Assembly (NCBI GenBank): GCA_964609385.1
Contig: CAZSSM010000012.1
Location: forward strand, 1 to 64,000
Source: CAZSSM01 sp964609385
Lineage (GTDB): Bacteria; Planctomycetota; Planctomycetia; Isosphaerales; Isosphaeraceae
Direction of reading: 5' to 3'
DNA: 64,000 nucleotides
Shown here: in pieces, positions 15,285 to 25,426 of the stretch
Layout: each line of letters starts with the position of its first letter
How positions within the stretch are numbered: the first letter of the stretch is position 1
Translations under genes and position numbers: made by a program
The notes under the pieces: model-generated
What the model was told of the DNA's origin: nothing
The model's database searches: none
Seen by the model: only the letters and a program-made list of their open reading frames with translations

Positions 15285-15794
15285 TCAGCGACTCGTCCCC
15301 GAGTCCAACTCCCATCCCTCCTCTTCATCGACAAGGCCGACCTCGTCCGATTCCAGGATCTTTTCCTCCCCCAGTCGTGTCGCTGGAGCTTTCGCCAGAT
15401 TGGGTCCAGGACCTGGATCGGAATCGACCTCGGAACTCAGTTCGAATTCCTCTTCCAGAATACTCTGGTTTGGAAAATCCCACCCGCCTCCCGATTCCTG
15501 ACCGTAACTCGAATCATCCAGTTGAACCTGCAGCCGATATCCACCAAGGCTAATCCGATCGTTTGAGAGCAAGGCGGCCATCTGGATCCGCTGGCCGTTG
15601 ACTTTGGTCCCATTGGTGCTGACAAGGTCCCGAACGACGAGCAAGCCGTCAGTTCGAACGATTACGCAGTGACGCCTTGAGAGCCCTTCGTGATCAATCT
15701 GCAAATCGCAGTAGGGCCTACGCCCGATGACCGTCACATCGCGATCAATGACGATCGTCGAGTCTCCATTCGTAGGGACCAAATAGGCTTTCAT
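15285..15794 (-). CDS. FHA-domain protein with acidic tail
   Basis: This 169-aa soluble protein has an N-terminal FHA domain (residues 1-95) that should bind phosphothreonine peptides. The phosphopeptide-binding residues are complete: GRRPYCDLQID (Gly24, Arg25), LSRRHC (Ser39, Arg41, His42) and STNGTKVNG (Ser59, Asn61, Gly62). The C-terminal 70 residues are Asp/Glu/Pro-rich and probably disordered. No kinase or phosphatase is fused to it; the PAS-SpoIIE phosphatase 5 kb away is a possible but unproven partner. A second FHA-only protein lies at 43796. Confidence 0.9.
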   Translation of the reverse strand: MKAYLVPTNGDSTIVIDRDVTVIGRRPYCDLQIDHEGLSRRHCVIVRTDGLLVVRDLVSTNGTKVNGQRIQMAALLSNDRISLGGYRLQVQLDDSSYGQESGGGWDFPNQSILEEEFELSSEVDSDPGPGPNLAKAPATRLGEEKILESDEVGLVDEEEGWELDSGTSR

Positions 15795-16001
15795 CGTGGT
15801 GACACTCCCGACGAGGCTCCAGTCTCAGAACGTTCAGGTCGTCTCATACCTCGAGGTTCCTGAACCCAGAGAAAGAACGTCAAGCACAGGCTGAAACTGC
15901 CTCATTTCTCCCTGAGTATCTTTTGTGACAGGGCTCATTTGCTTCTCGAGAACGTCCACCCACCACTACCCCCAATGCGATTCTTCTCAGGATTTCCTTC
16001 A

Positions 16002-17846
16002 ATGAACTCTCACGAGAAAATCCTTCAGTTTCGAGATCGCCAGCGCTTCTCTGTGCTCCTCGCGTGTCTCGCTCTCGTGATCTTGAAATGGAGTCCTCAA
16101 TGTCGAGCTGCAATCGACGACCCCGCGACTTTGCTCAGTGATTCAAGTCTGATTTTGGTTGAGGTCACTCGCGGGGACGAATTGATCGATCGGATCCTCG
16201 ATCCGAAGTTCCAAGATTTATTGAAGGCCATTCCAGATCTTCGAGAGTCCCTCGAAGGCGAGCCGGCAAAGAGAGCCTATGGTGTTCTCCAGTCGATCGC
16301 CGATCAGGTGGATCTCACCCCCGAAGAGTTGATCCGGACCTTAGTTGGCGGCGGAATCGCAATGGGCATGGAACCAGTCGCTAATGGATCCGACCCAGCA
16401 ATTGTCTTGATCGTTTCGTCCGAGGATCCCGACCTCTTGAACACGGCCCACGAGAGACTAGTCAACCTTTCTCGCGCATTCGGCGGTCAGCAAGCGGTCA
16501 AGCAAATGACCTATCGCGGGCTAACAGGCACGAGCTTCGGTGAAGGCGAATACCACACAATCTATCGAAACAACTTGGTACTTAGTAATAACGGAGAGGT
16601 GCTTAAAGGTGTCGTCGATCGGATTCTCGACTCCGAGGAGGGTGGAGTAACGCTCGGGCAATCCAAATTGATGGCAAAGATGGACTCCACGGTAGGACGG
16701 GACGACCTCGCTCGTGCCATTGTGGACCTCAAACGAGTCCGAGAAATCGATCCCGACCGGTTCGCCAAACCTGAAGAAGTGAATTCCTTGGCGACGCTTC
16801 TCTTCGGCAATTGGATTGAATCGGCTTACCAAACACCGGTTGCGGTAGCGGGTCTGACTTGGGACTCCGATCGCCTCGGACTCAAGATGACGATGGAGCG
16901 TTTCGAGGGTGGATTGGAGGCGCCCTATCTCCGATTCGTTCCTGAAGCAGGGCAGGGGGCTCGGATGATCCAAGGCGTCCCCAGCGCGATCGCTCAGCTC
17001 TCCCTTTGGCGAAACCTCGGTGATGTTTGGGAGATTCGCGACGAGATCTTCACTCCAGAGGCCTTGCAAGGATTCGCTCAACTCGACACGACCGCAGGCC
17101 AGTTCCTGGGAGGACGAGATTTCGGGACCGGCGTGCTTGGTGCTCTCGGATCCGACTGGAATCTGCTCGTCGCTGAGCAGACCTACGATGAAGGCCAACC
17201 GATCCCCGACATCCAGCTCCCCGCCTTCGCCCTTGTGATTGAGAGAAACCCCGACGATCCTCAGTTTGGTCTCCAAGTCCAGGTCGCTTTTCAGACCTTC
17301 ATCGGCCTGGCCAACATCGGAATCTCGATGAATGGAGGGACCCCGTTGATTCTAGGGAACGAGATGTACAAGGATGTCTCGATCTCAACGGCAAGATATC
17401 AGAATATCTCGGCTCCAGAACCCATTGAAGACGATATTGACCTTGCTGAAGACGAGGATGACGAAGGAACGGATACTCGAATTCAGTACAATTTTCGTCC
17501 GTCGTTCGCCACAACGGAAACCCACATCATCCTGTCCTCGACGCTCCCGCTTGCCCGAGACCTCATCGAAGCGTTGGAGAATCCTAGTCCGGCCACTGAC
17601 CGGACGCTTCAATTGGCCGTGAATGGGGCAGCGGTGGCGGATCTCTTCGAGAAGAACCGCGAGCGACTCGTGATGCAGAATATGCTCGACGAAGGGAACG
17701 ATCGGAAGGCAGCCGAATCGGAAATCAAGCTATTCATTGATTTGGTCCGCTATTTGGGGCGGGGGCGACTGGAAGTGATCGACGATCTTGACGGGGAAGT
17801 CACGTTCCATCTTGCTTTCGACCTCCTCGACGAATCGTCACGTTAA
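16002..17846 (+). CDS. Large secreted protein, DUF3352-like
   Basis: The product is 614 aa with an N-terminal signal peptide (residues 14-36, LLACLALVIL then cleavage near CRAA). The mature part has the alternating beta/alpha pattern of planctomycete DUF3352-like proteins: a DPATLLSDSSLILVEV start, repeated short strands and long acidic segments, and an Asp/Glu-rich loop at about 500-515. No catalytic motif is visible. The ATG at 16002 has AGGA 9 nt upstream; the frame is open further up to 15939 without a better site. It is followed by the DUF1800/DUF1501 pair on the same strand. Family assignment is by overall pattern only. Confidence 0.7.
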   Translation: MNSHEKILQFRDRQRFSVLLACLALVILKWSPQCRAAIDDPATLLSDSSLILVEVTRGDELIDRILDPKFQDLLKAIPDLRESLEGEPAKRAYGVLQSIADQVDLTPEELIRTLVGGGIAMGMEPVANGSDPAIVLIVSSEDPDLLNTAHERLVNLSRAFGGQQAVKQMTYRGLTGTSFGEGEYHTIYRNNLVLSNNGEVLKGVVDRILDSEEGGVTLGQSKLMAKMDSTVGRDDLARAIVDLKRVREIDPDRFAKPEEVNSLATLLFGNWIESAYQTPVAVAGLTWDSDRLGLKMTMERFEGGLEAPYLRFVPEAGQGARMIQGVPSAIAQLSLWRNLGDVWEIRDEIFTPEALQGFAQLDTTAGQFLGGRDFGTGVLGALGSDWNLLVAEQTYDEGQPIPDIQLPAFALVIERNPDDPQFGLQVQVAFQTFIGLANIGISMNGGTPLILGNEMYKDVSISTARYQNISAPEPIEDDIDLAEDEDDEGTDTRIQYNFRPSFATTETHIILSSTLPLARDLIEALENPSPATDRTLQLAVNGAAVADLFEKNRERLVMQNMLDEGNDRKAAESEIKLFIDLVRYLGRGRLEVIDDLDGEVTFHLAFDLLDESSR

Positions 17847-17960
17847 TCACTGCCTTGCTCGAAACGGAGTGGATTTCCAACCAAGCTGGGCAGCAATTTC
17901 CCCAGCGCGGCTTAGTTGATCCCGATGAACGATGTCCCAACCACCCTACGGAGTGCTCCC

Positions 17961-19340
17961 ATGATCGATCGTGGACGAGGGGTCGGATTGGATCCTGAAG
18001 TGGCCTGGTCCCCATGGGAACCGACCGAATCCGACCCTTGGGATCTCGCCAAGGTAGGTCACCTTCACCGACGCGCTGGGTTCGGAGGGTCGTGGGATCG
18101 CCTTTCCCGCGATCTGGAGCGTGGGCCAGAGGAATCGGTTGAGTCGTTGATCCAGGGTGAGTCGACGAGCCTGGACGGGTATTCTTCTGCCGATTTCGAC
18201 GACTTCATGGCTCGGATGGGTCGAACCATGAGCGGGGGCGATCTCCGCCAGATCCAAAAGATCTGGCTCTATCGGCTCATCCACACGCACCACCCGCTCC
18301 GAGAACGAATGACGCTCTTCTGGCATGACCACTTCGCCACGTCGAACGAGAAGGTGAGCGATCCCGACCTGATGAGCAGACAAAATCGGTTGCTCCGCCG
18401 ATATGCCTTGGGATCGTTCGCCGATCTGCTGGTCCGGATGGGCCGCGATCCCGCGATGCTGATCTACTTGGATGCCTCGACCAACAGGAAGGCTCAGCCG
18501 AACGAGAACTATGCACGCGAGGTCATGGAGCTGTTCTCGCTCGGACTTGGAAACTACACCGAACGGGACATCCAAGAAGCGGCTCGTGCCTTCACCGGGA
18601 CGTTCGTGATCAACAAACGCTATCGGCGAATACCGGGTCAGCATGACGACGGGCTGAAGAAGATCCTGGGTCAGTCGGCGGACTTCGACGACCTGGGAGT
18701 TGTTCGACTCCTACTCGACCAACCCGCCTGTGGTCGTTTCCTGTGCACCAAATTCGTCCGGGCCTTCGTCAACGAGTTGGACCCACTTCCTGATGGGTTT
18801 GTCGAGCCTCTCGCCGCTTCTCTTCGTGAGGCCAATTACGACATTACCGTTCCCATTCGAATCATCCTTCGTTCGCGCTTCTTCTACGATGCGACCAATC
18901 GTCGACGCCGGATCAAATCCCCGGTCGACCTGGTCATTGGGACGATCCGAAGCCTCGAGGTGGTGCAACCCACGGTAGAGCTAGATCCCTTGGCCGAATC
19001 GATCGCCCTAATGGGTCAGGAACTCTATGCTCCTCCGAACGTCTCGGGATGGGATGGCGGACGATCCTGGATCAACACGACGCGGATGCTGGCCCGAACC
19101 AATTTCGTCCTCGGACTCCTCTCCAATGAGGACGACGCCTTTGGAGGACGGTTCGATCCCGAAGCCTTATCCGACTCGCATGGCTTCGATTGTCGGGATG
19201 AGGCCTGTCAGTTTTTTCGGGATCTTCTTGTCCAGGTCGGCACATCGGAGGTGGATCACCACTCAACTGAGAAGTCCGACCGAACGCTGAGCGAAGATCT
19301 CGCAGCCATTCTCTCTTCGCCGATCTATCAACTCGCCTGA
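17961..19340 (+). CDS. DUF1800 family protein
   Basis: This 459-aa protein carries the DUF1800 landmarks: AHLHRRAGFG-like KVGHLHRRAGFG near the start, RMTLFWHDHFATS, PNENYAREVMELFSLG, YTERDIQEAARAFTG and the C-terminal SGWDGGRSWI. The family is exported or membrane-associated and of unknown function. It is almost always paired with a DUF1501 gene, as here 112 bases downstream. The ATG at 17961 follows CGGAG with 7-8 nt spacing. Upstream ATG 17925 and TTG 17916 are possible but have no ribosome binding site. No signal peptide is visible, so export of this member is not demonstrated. Confidence 0.9.
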   Translation: MIDRGRGVGLDPEVAWSPWEPTESDPWDLAKVGHLHRRAGFGGSWDRLSRDLERGPEESVESLIQGESTSLDGYSSADFDDFMARMGRTMSGGDLRQIQKIWLYRLIHTHHPLRERMTLFWHDHFATSNEKVSDPDLMSRQNRLLRRYALGSFADLLVRMGRDPAMLIYLDASTNRKAQPNENYAREVMELFSLGLGNYTERDIQEAARAFTGTFVINKRYRRIPGQHDDGLKKILGQSADFDDLGVVRLLLDQPACGRFLCTKFVRAFVNELDPLPDGFVEPLAASLREANYDITVPIRIILRSRFFYDATNRRRRIKSPVDLVIGTIRSLEVVQPTVELDPLAESIALMGQELYAPPNVSGWDGGRSWINTTRMLARTNFVLGLLSNEDDAFGGRFDPEALSDSHGFDCRDEACQFFRDLLVQVGTSEVDHHSTEKSDRTLSEDLAAILSSPIYQLA

Positions 19341-19452
19341 AGCGTCGCTCGTTGGCGTTAGCTTGGCATCCGAGTCGGGCCGAATGATCGGCCGACTCGT
19401 CCACGATAGTCATCCTCGACCTTCAACCCTAGACACCAAGGAGCCGGCCCCG

Positions 19453-20742
19453 ATGACGGATCAACTCCACCGACGACGTTTCCTCAAGACCGCTCTGGCC
19501 GGCAGCTCGCTAGTCGCGCTGGGTGGGCCAACCATCCCATTATTCCTAGGCCGGTCGGCTCAAGCGGCTGATCGACGACCGGACGCCGCTGTTCTCGTCG
19601 TCATCCAGTTGCTCGGCGGGAACGATGGACTCAATACCGTCGTTCCATTCGACCACGATGGCTACCGCCGCAATCGGCGCTTGCTTCGACTTCCTAGCGG
19701 TCAGATCCACAAAGTCACCGACACGATCGGTCTCCATCCAGGCCTCGGGGGGATGGCGGACCTGTTGGAGGAAGGCCGCTTGGCGATCGTACAGGGAGTT
19801 GGCTATCCGAATCCCAACCGCTCACACTTCGAGTCGATGGAGATCTGGGAATCGGCGTTCCGAAACCTCGATAGCCCAATGGCCGAGACGGGATGGTTGG
19901 GCCGGTCACTAGACCGTTGGGGGGCACGAGGCCGACTTGGCGACGACGTTGCGGCCCTCCATGTGGGTGGTGGAGATTTGCCCCTCGCCTTGCGGAGCGG
20001 CTCTGTGGACGTTCCGAGCCTCCAGAGCCTCGAACAGTACCGTCTTCGGATCGCCGGTGATTCGGAGCGTCGCGGACAGACGCTTGACCAACTCGATCGC
20101 TCGATTCGGCAGGCGACCCTCAATTCGTCCGCCTCGGGATCATCGCAAGAGGCTCTGCTTGGCTTTATTGGACGGAGCACCCTCACCGCGTTCGATTCCA
20201 GCCGACGGCTGGAAGACCTCGATGATCAGGAGGACGCGGATGTCGAATATCCCAGCAGCGGATTGGCCCGTCGGCTCCAACTGATTGCGCGGATCATCAA
20301 GGCTGGGTTCGGCACTCGAATTTACTACACCACCTTGGGTGGGTTCGATACCCACGCGAACCAGCTCGGGACACACGCTCAGTTGCTTGGTGAACTGGGT
20401 GATGCCCTCTCGGCGTTCCAGAAGGACTTGCAACAGGCAGGGCAGGGGGATCGAGTGACGACCCTGACCTTCAGCGAGTTCGGCCGACGAGTCCGCGAGA
20501 ACGCTTCCAATGGAACTGACCATGGGGCGGCCGCTCCTGTCTTCGTCATTGGTCCCGTTCAACAAACCGGGCTGATCGGTGACCATCCGAGCATTGATGA
20601 CCTTGACGATGGAGACCTCAAGCACCACACCGATTTCCGTCGGATTTACGCGTCGCTACTCCGCGACTGGTTGGAAATCGACCCCGTTCCGATTATCGGT
20701 TCCGGTTTCGACACCTTGCCGTTGTTCCCGTCGAGAACCTGA
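19453..20742 (+). CDS. DUF1501 family Tat-exported protein
   Basis: This 429-aa protein starts with a twin-arginine signal (HRRRFLKTALAG) and an AQAAD-type cleavage site near residue 39. It is followed by the DUF1501 (sulfatase-like fold) core: VVIQLLGGNDGLNTVVPF, NPNRSHFESMEIWESA, GGFDTHANQ and TFSEFGRRV. An Asp-His-Gly segment (DHGAAAPVF) is the usual putative metal site near the C-terminus. AAGGAG sits 9 nt before the ATG. It is co-oriented with DUF1800; together they form the pair that dominates planctomycete genomes, with a suggested role in handling exported macromolecules that remains unproven. Confidence 0.92.
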   Translation: MTDQLHRRRFLKTALAGSSLVALGGPTIPLFLGRSAQAADRRPDAAVLVVIQLLGGNDGLNTVVPFDHDGYRRNRRLLRLPSGQIHKVTDTIGLHPGLGGMADLLEEGRLAIVQGVGYPNPNRSHFESMEIWESAFRNLDSPMAETGWLGRSLDRWGARGRLGDDVAALHVGGGDLPLALRSGSVDVPSLQSLEQYRLRIAGDSERRGQTLDQLDRSIRQATLNSSASGSSQEALLGFIGRSTLTAFDSSRRLEDLDDQEDADVEYPSSGLARRLQLIARIIKAGFGTRIYYTTLGGFDTHANQLGTHAQLLGELGDALSAFQKDLQQAGQGDRVTTLTFSEFGRRVRENASNGTDHGAAAPVFVIGPVQQTGLIGDHPSIDDLDDGDLKHHTDFRRIYASLLRDWLEIDPVPIIGSGFDTLPLFPSRT

Positions 20743-20827
20743 TCGGCTTGAGCGAATCGAGTACGGTTGTCCTCGATTCCGAGAGCAATTCGCCGATCAA
20801 CGGATCTCTTGAGTAAGATTGGACATG

Positions 20828-20859
20828 CCCGGGGACGTCTATGTGCGTAGTCCCCCGGG
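20828..20859 (+). promoter_or_regulatory. GC-rich leader hairpin before the phosphatase gene
   Basis: CCCGGGGAC (20828-20836) pairs with GTCCCCCGGG (20850-20859) with one bulged C and a 13-nt loop. It lies 86 nt after the DUF1501 stop and 54 nt before the phosphatase ATG, with no T-tract. It could be a leader structure or a weak terminator. Confidence 0.35.
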
Positions 20860-20912
20860 TCCGATGTCGAGCAACAACGATATCGTGCCTCCCGTCTCCG
20901 GAAGAGGACGCC

Positions 20913-22148
20913 ATGAGCACCCGCCAGATCGAGACTGGTCGTGATTCCTCGGACAATGTGGAAACACGCCTCGAACAGATCGAACATGAGTATCAACAGC
21001 TACGTCAATTGATCGATATCGCACCAATCTACTTCTATGCGACCGACTGGGACATGCGTTACCAATACGCCAACCTGGCCACAGCCCAAGGGATGGGATT
21101 GGAGCATCCCGATCTCTTGCAAGGTCTCCGGTATCAAGATCTCGATCCCCAGGGCGATCAGGCCGAGATGCTCTTGACCATGGCTCGAGATACCATGCAG
21201 TCTGGACTTCCGAAACTGACCGAGGACGTCGCGTTCGTTCGGCCGGCAGACGGTCAGGAACAGACGCTGAACCTTTTTGAAGTGCCCTACCGCGATCCGA
21301 CGACTGGGGAGCCTCGATTGCTCGGCATCGGGGTCGACGTCACTCATGCTCGCAAATTGGAGCAAGAGCGACTGCGAAACCAGAAGATCGAAGCGGAACT
21401 CGATACGGCGCGTCGGATTCAAGAGGCTCTCTGGCCGTCCAGCCCGGCTGACTGCCCAGCCTACGACATCGCCGGTTGGAGCCAGCCAGCAGAGCACGCT
21501 GGGGGTGACTACTACGATTGGTTCTCGTTGGGCGACAACTACAACATGATGTTCGCCCTGGGCGATGTGACCGGACATGGAATCGGGTCGGCGATGGTCG
21601 CCTCGGCCACTCGCGCCTATGGACGCGCGATACTCGATCGCTCGGCATCCCTGACCGAGCGGATGACGGCGTTGAATCAGCTCGTCAGCGAGGATCAGAC
21701 CGACCATTTTGTGACCCTGGTGGCGGTCGATCTGAGCCGGAAAACCCGATCAGCCCAAATGGTTTCCGCCGGACACGGCCCGATCCTCTTCTTCCGTAAG
21801 GAAGACGATCGGGTGATCGAATTCGCCACACATGGGCTCCCGCTCGGGATCGACCCACAGGCCGAATACGATGAGCCGACTTCACTGCTTTTTGAGGATG
21901 GCGACATTCTGCTCCTGACGTCCGATGGCTTTTTCGAGCGTTCCAACGCCAACGGGAAGCAGTTTGGGATTCCGCAGTTGATCGAGTCGTTCCGAAGACA
22001 TGCAGACAAACCGGCCCAACAGATCATCCAGGCGATTCGTCAGGACGTCGATCAGTTTGCCGATCACACCCCGGCCCATGACGATATGACCGCCGTCGTG
22101 ATCAAGTTCCGGGCGGTTCCAAAGCCCGCGCGGCCGGCGGAACCCTGA
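20913..22148 (+). CDS. PAS-domain SpoIIE/PP2C-type serine phosphatase
   Basis: This 411-aa cytoplasmic protein has a short coiled segment (1-32), a PAS sensor domain (about 33-145), a linker helix and a SpoIIE-type PPM phosphatase domain (about 185-395). The metal-binding aspartates are present: GGDYYDWF (Asp199), LGDVTGHG (Asp218), TSDGFFER and HDDMTAVV near the C-terminus. The role is probably to dephosphorylate an anti-sigma antagonist or similar regulator in response to a small signal. GAGGA lies 4 nt before the ATG. The last 47 bases overlap the end of the convergent TolC gene. No partner anti-sigma factor is nearby. Confidence 0.9.
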   Translation: MSTRQIETGRDSSDNVETRLEQIEHEYQQLRQLIDIAPIYFYATDWDMRYQYANLATAQGMGLEHPDLLQGLRYQDLDPQGDQAEMLLTMARDTMQSGLPKLTEDVAFVRPADGQEQTLNLFEVPYRDPTTGEPRLLGIGVDVTHARKLEQERLRNQKIEAELDTARRIQEALWPSSPADCPAYDIAGWSQPAEHAGGDYYDWFSLGDNYNMMFALGDVTGHGIGSAMVASATRAYGRAILDRSASLTERMTALNQLVSEDQTDHFVTLVAVDLSRKTRSAQMVSAGHGPILFFRKEDDRVIEFATHGLPLGIDPQAEYDEPTSLLFEDGDILLLTSDGFFERSNANGKQFGIPQLIESFRRHADKPAQQIIQAIRQDVDQFADHTPAHDDMTAVVIKFRAVPKPARPAEP

Positions 22149-23970
22149 TCACCTCCACATCGATTGGGTCGACAGACCACACGTCCGGGACGTCAGGAGA
22201 ATCCGGGTTGTCGGGTTCTTCCAGACGCGGCTCGCGGAGCAGTTTCGACAAGGCGTCGAACCCGACCGCGGCTCGATAGTCGGCAATAGCCAGGTGGTAA
22301 TCGGCCAATGCCGTGATGAGTTCGAGCCGATTTTGGAAGGTCTGTAACTCAAACAGGTTGACCTGGAAGAAGGTGATCCGCCCTGCGCGAAACTCTTCGA
22401 CCGCTCCTCGCTCGGCGGTCGCAGCGGTCTCGACAGCCAGTCGAGTGCTCGCAACTCGGGTAACGGCCCGATCAATGGCGGCATAGGCGGTCGCAATCTC
22501 ATTGAGGATCTGGTTCGAAATGAGCCGGGTCCGTTGTGCCACTTGAGCTAGTTGGGCGTCCGCCGTGAAGATCCGTCCCCTCGCATCGCGTCGCTGGAAT
22601 GGGACAGCAACGATCACGTTCGTCTGGAACTCGATCGGGACCAAGTTATCGAGGACTGTCGGTGGTCCGATGTCTTGGGAAAGAACGAGTTCCACGTTGA
22701 TCTTCCAGAGAAGATCGTTCGTTGCCAAATCTCGGTTGATCCCGATGGATCGGAGGTCCAGGGCCAGTTGTCGCAATTCCGGCCGGAGTCGGAAAGCGGT
22801 TTGAACGTCCTGACGAACACGTGCGTCGGGGAGACGGACCGGTTCGGGGAACTCCTCAGGATTGGACCCGTTGGCCGGAAGAGTTGGCTCCCCCGACTCG
22901 TCGAGCCGGAAGAGGGCCAGCTCAAAGGCTGCCTGACGATACTGCTGCAGCTCATCGATCAAGTCATTGCGGCGAGCGTTCACGAAAACCTGATTCTGGA
23001 CACGCTCGTACGGGGCCAAGCGCCCAACCTTGACCGACTCAGCAAAAGCGAAGTCGCGGTCCTCGGCGTTCCGGAGCAAGTCGTCAGTGACCAGATAGCG
23101 TTGTGCGGCAGCCACCCAACTCCAATAGGCCCGGGCGGCCAGTCGGAAGGCACGAATTCGTTCCAATGGGGGGACCGTGGCTGCTCGGAGCCGAGCGATA
23201 TCCGCCTGGAATACCGTCGCTCTCCTAAGGTCAATCGTGCGATTTCGAAATAGCGGGATATCGATGCCTGTCAGAACCTCTCCGCCGGGGCGGGTTCGCT
23301 CCGCCCAGTAGTAGATCGGATACTGTCCCACACCATGACGGTATCCGGCGAAGAGGCGAATCCCTCCGTAGGGGATCGGTTGGTCCAAAGCGAAATTTTG
23401 ATAGAAGCGCCGGTAGTATCCCCCACTGTAGTTTGTCGACTTGCCGGAGAAGACCAGGTCGAAGTTTCCCAGTGAGGAAAGAAACTGTCCCTGAGCCACT
23501 TCGGGTTCGAGCCGTGCCGCGAGGATGGCCGGGAACCGCTGATCGACCGACGCATACACCTGTTCGATCAGGAGCGGATCGGCCGTTGATTCTCGAGGCG
23601 GAGGCATCGGAAGAAATGCGCGGCCTTCGACCAGGGATGATCGAAATTCCTCAGCACTCGGCAAGTCGATCGGTCGGATCGTCTCGACCTGGGTCGTCTC
23701 TGAATCGGGGACTTGTGTCACTATCGAGGGTCGCTGTGATTCCACCCTAGCCGTTTCACGCGAAACATAGGCAGGGTTGATGCGATCGTTGTTAGGCGGG
23801 CGATCGGCAAGGTCGCCCGGGTCGTCAGTCGCTTCAAGCCTCGGATCCTGTCCTGGTCTGAGGGGAGGAGGCTGAGACCAGACTGGTTCCGAAATATGGA
23901 CAAACGAACACGCGAGCCAGATGGTCGTCCAGGACCACCCGTGTGTACGCCACGGCGTCGAGTTGGTCAT
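22102..23970 (-). CDS. TolC-family outer-membrane efflux/secretion protein
   Basis: This 622-aa protein has a signal peptide (residues 10-32, ending WSQ), a Pro-rich 100-residue periplasmic lead-in, and the two-repeat TolC helical barrel (about 140-580). Recognisable features are the long heptad helices (LRRATVFQADIARLRAA, ALADYHLAIADYRAAVG) and the beta strands GIDIPLFRN and NVIVAVPFQRRD. It is longer than classical TolC (about 470 aa) because of the N-terminal extension. It is the outer-membrane exit duct of the type I secretion set with the HlyD and ABC genes upstream on the same strand. The gaps are 91 and 87 bases, so the set is probably one operon. Confidence 0.9.
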   Translation of the reverse strand: MTNSTPWRTHGWSWTTIWLACSFVHISEPVWSQPPPLRPGQDPRLEATDDPGDLADRPPNNDRINPAYVSRETARVESQRPSIVTQVPDSETTQVETIRPIDLPSAEEFRSSLVEGRAFLPMPPPRESTADPLLIEQVYASVDQRFPAILAARLEPEVAQGQFLSSLGNFDLVFSGKSTNYSGGYYRRFYQNFALDQPIPYGGIRLFAGYRHGVGQYPIYYWAERTRPGGEVLTGIDIPLFRNRTIDLRRATVFQADIARLRAATVPPLERIRAFRLAARAYWSWVAAAQRYLVTDDLLRNAEDRDFAFAESVKVGRLAPYERVQNQVFVNARRNDLIDELQQYRQAAFELALFRLDESGEPTLPANGSNPEEFPEPVRLPDARVRQDVQTAFRLRPELRQLALDLRSIGINRDLATNDLLWKINVELVLSQDIGPPTVLDNLVPIEFQTNVIVAVPFQRRDARGRIFTADAQLAQVAQRTRLISNQILNEIATAYAAIDRAVTRVASTRLAVETAATAERGAVEEFRAGRITFFQVNLFELQTFQNRLELITALADYHLAIADYRAAVGFDALSKLLREPRLEEPDNPDSPDVPDVWSVDPIDVEVIRVPPAARALEPPGT

Positions 23971-24061
23971 GCGACATCCTGCCGTTCAGGTGGGGCGATC
24001 CGTCGCCCGTGGTTGGATCCAAAGGCCGACGCTGCGTGGGAACGCCGGCCGAGCTCGGTTT

Positions 24062-25426
24062 TCAATTGATCCGCTGGACACTGGCGGGTGAGGAGCCCGG
24101 CTCAGTGTCGGAGACGGTCAAGGGGAATCCGTTGAGCCGACGCCAGATCTCGAACCAGAGATCCACCTGCTTGAGCAAGACCCAAGCCTTAGCACGGACT
24201 CCTTGCCGAAGATACCGGTTATCCGGCCACTTCTCATACCTAGGATCATCGGCTGGATAGGGCTCGACGATGATCCGAAATCGTCCGTTCTCTGTATCCG
24301 TCGAGTCGATCTGCTTGACTTGACCTCCAAAGGTGCCCCGCGCCACCGACGGCCAGCCGACAAACTGGACGGCCGGCCATCCCTCAAACTGAATTCGTAC
24401 AGGATCCCCGATGTTGATCAGCGGTTGGTCAACCCCGTTGACGTAGATCTCGACGACCCGGTTTTCGACCTCAGGGACGATGACTGCCAGTTCATCCCTA
24501 GGCATCACCTGACCGGTCCCTTGCTCATTAAATAGGATCCGGAAGATCATGCCGTCGCGGGGCGCGGTGACAAGCTGACGGTCGAGCCGACTTAATTCTC
24601 GCTTGATATCTTCCAACTGCTTGTTCTTCTCTTGGATATCTGCCTGAACTCTCGCGATCTGAGCCTGCAGTCCCTTTACTTGTGCTTCGTTGGCGCTTGT
24701 CTGCTGGCTGAATTGGGCCTTCAGTGATTCGATTTCGTCGGAGACTCCATCTCGTTGGGCTTTCTGCTTTTCCAAGCTCTTTTCCATCGAAATAACAGTT
24801 TGTTCATGTTGTTTCAGTATTTCTTGCGATTCAATACCTAATGGAGCAAGTTTGCGTGAGTTGTCTCGAAGAAATCGATGCTGAACAAGATCGGCCTCGA
24901 TCCGCTCAATCTCCGCTTTCGCTTCACGAAGCCGTTGCTTTGCCGCGCTGATATTGAACTGGATCGACTTGAGAAGGCTTTCGTTGGCACTTCGAATCGA
25001 GGCCAGCGAAAGATTTAGGAGTTCAACTGTACTCTTCAAACTTGTGATTTGCCCCTCAATTGCATCTCGCTGTCGCTCAGTCCTCTGACGAAGATCCGGA
25101 TCGTTGTCTACCAACCTGACGATCGGATCGCCTTTCTTGACTTCTTCGTTTTCCTTGACGAACCATTCGGCGATCTGTCCTTGAATAGGTGCCCGAACCG
25201 ACTGCGGACGATCGGTAGGGTCGAAGGCGATGACCCGACCGGTTCCTTGAATGTTCTGCTGCCATGGGACGAATCCGACGAACAGCGGAATGAACACGAA
25301 CAAAATGCCCAAAAACCGCGCGATCGTGCGGCAGCGTCGGGGGGGGTAAACCATGCGCAGGGCGGGCAGGTCCGCCTCGCGATCGTAGATCCGGAACTTC
25401 TGCGGTGAAGTGGTCGTGGCAGTCAT
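24062..25426 (-). CDS. HlyD-family membrane-fusion (periplasmic adaptor) protein
   Basis: This 454-aa protein has a cytoplasmic N-terminus, one membrane span (residues 36-54) and the biotinyl-lipoyl-like half-motif SVRAPIQGQIAEWFVKENE (about 75-95). Two long coiled-coil helices (about 110-290, rich in Gln/Lys/Glu) follow. The closing lipoyl half is TAPRDGMIFRI, followed by a beta-barrel domain (about 315-420). It links the inner-membrane ABC transporter to TolC in type I secretion. It lies between those two genes on the same strand. Confidence 0.93.
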   Translation of the reverse strand: MTATTTSPQKFRIYDREADLPALRMVYPPRRCRTIARFLGILFVFIPLFVGFVPWQQNIQGTGRVIAFDPTDRPQSVRAPIQGQIAEWFVKENEEVKKGDPIVRLVDNDPDLRQRTERQRDAIEGQITSLKSTVELLNLSLASIRSANESLLKSIQFNISAAKQRLREAKAEIERIEADLVQHRFLRDNSRKLAPLGIESQEILKQHEQTVISMEKSLEKQKAQRDGVSDEIESLKAQFSQQTSANEAQVKGLQAQIARVQADIQEKNKQLEDIKRELSRLDRQLVTAPRDGMIFRILFNEQGTGQVMPRDELAVIVPEVENRVVEIYVNGVDQPLINIGDPVRIQFEGWPAVQFVGWPSVARGTFGGQVKQIDSTDTENGRFRIIVEPYPADDPRYEKWPDNRYLRQGVRAKAWVLLKQVDLWFEIWRRLNGFPLTVSDTEPGSSPASVQRIN

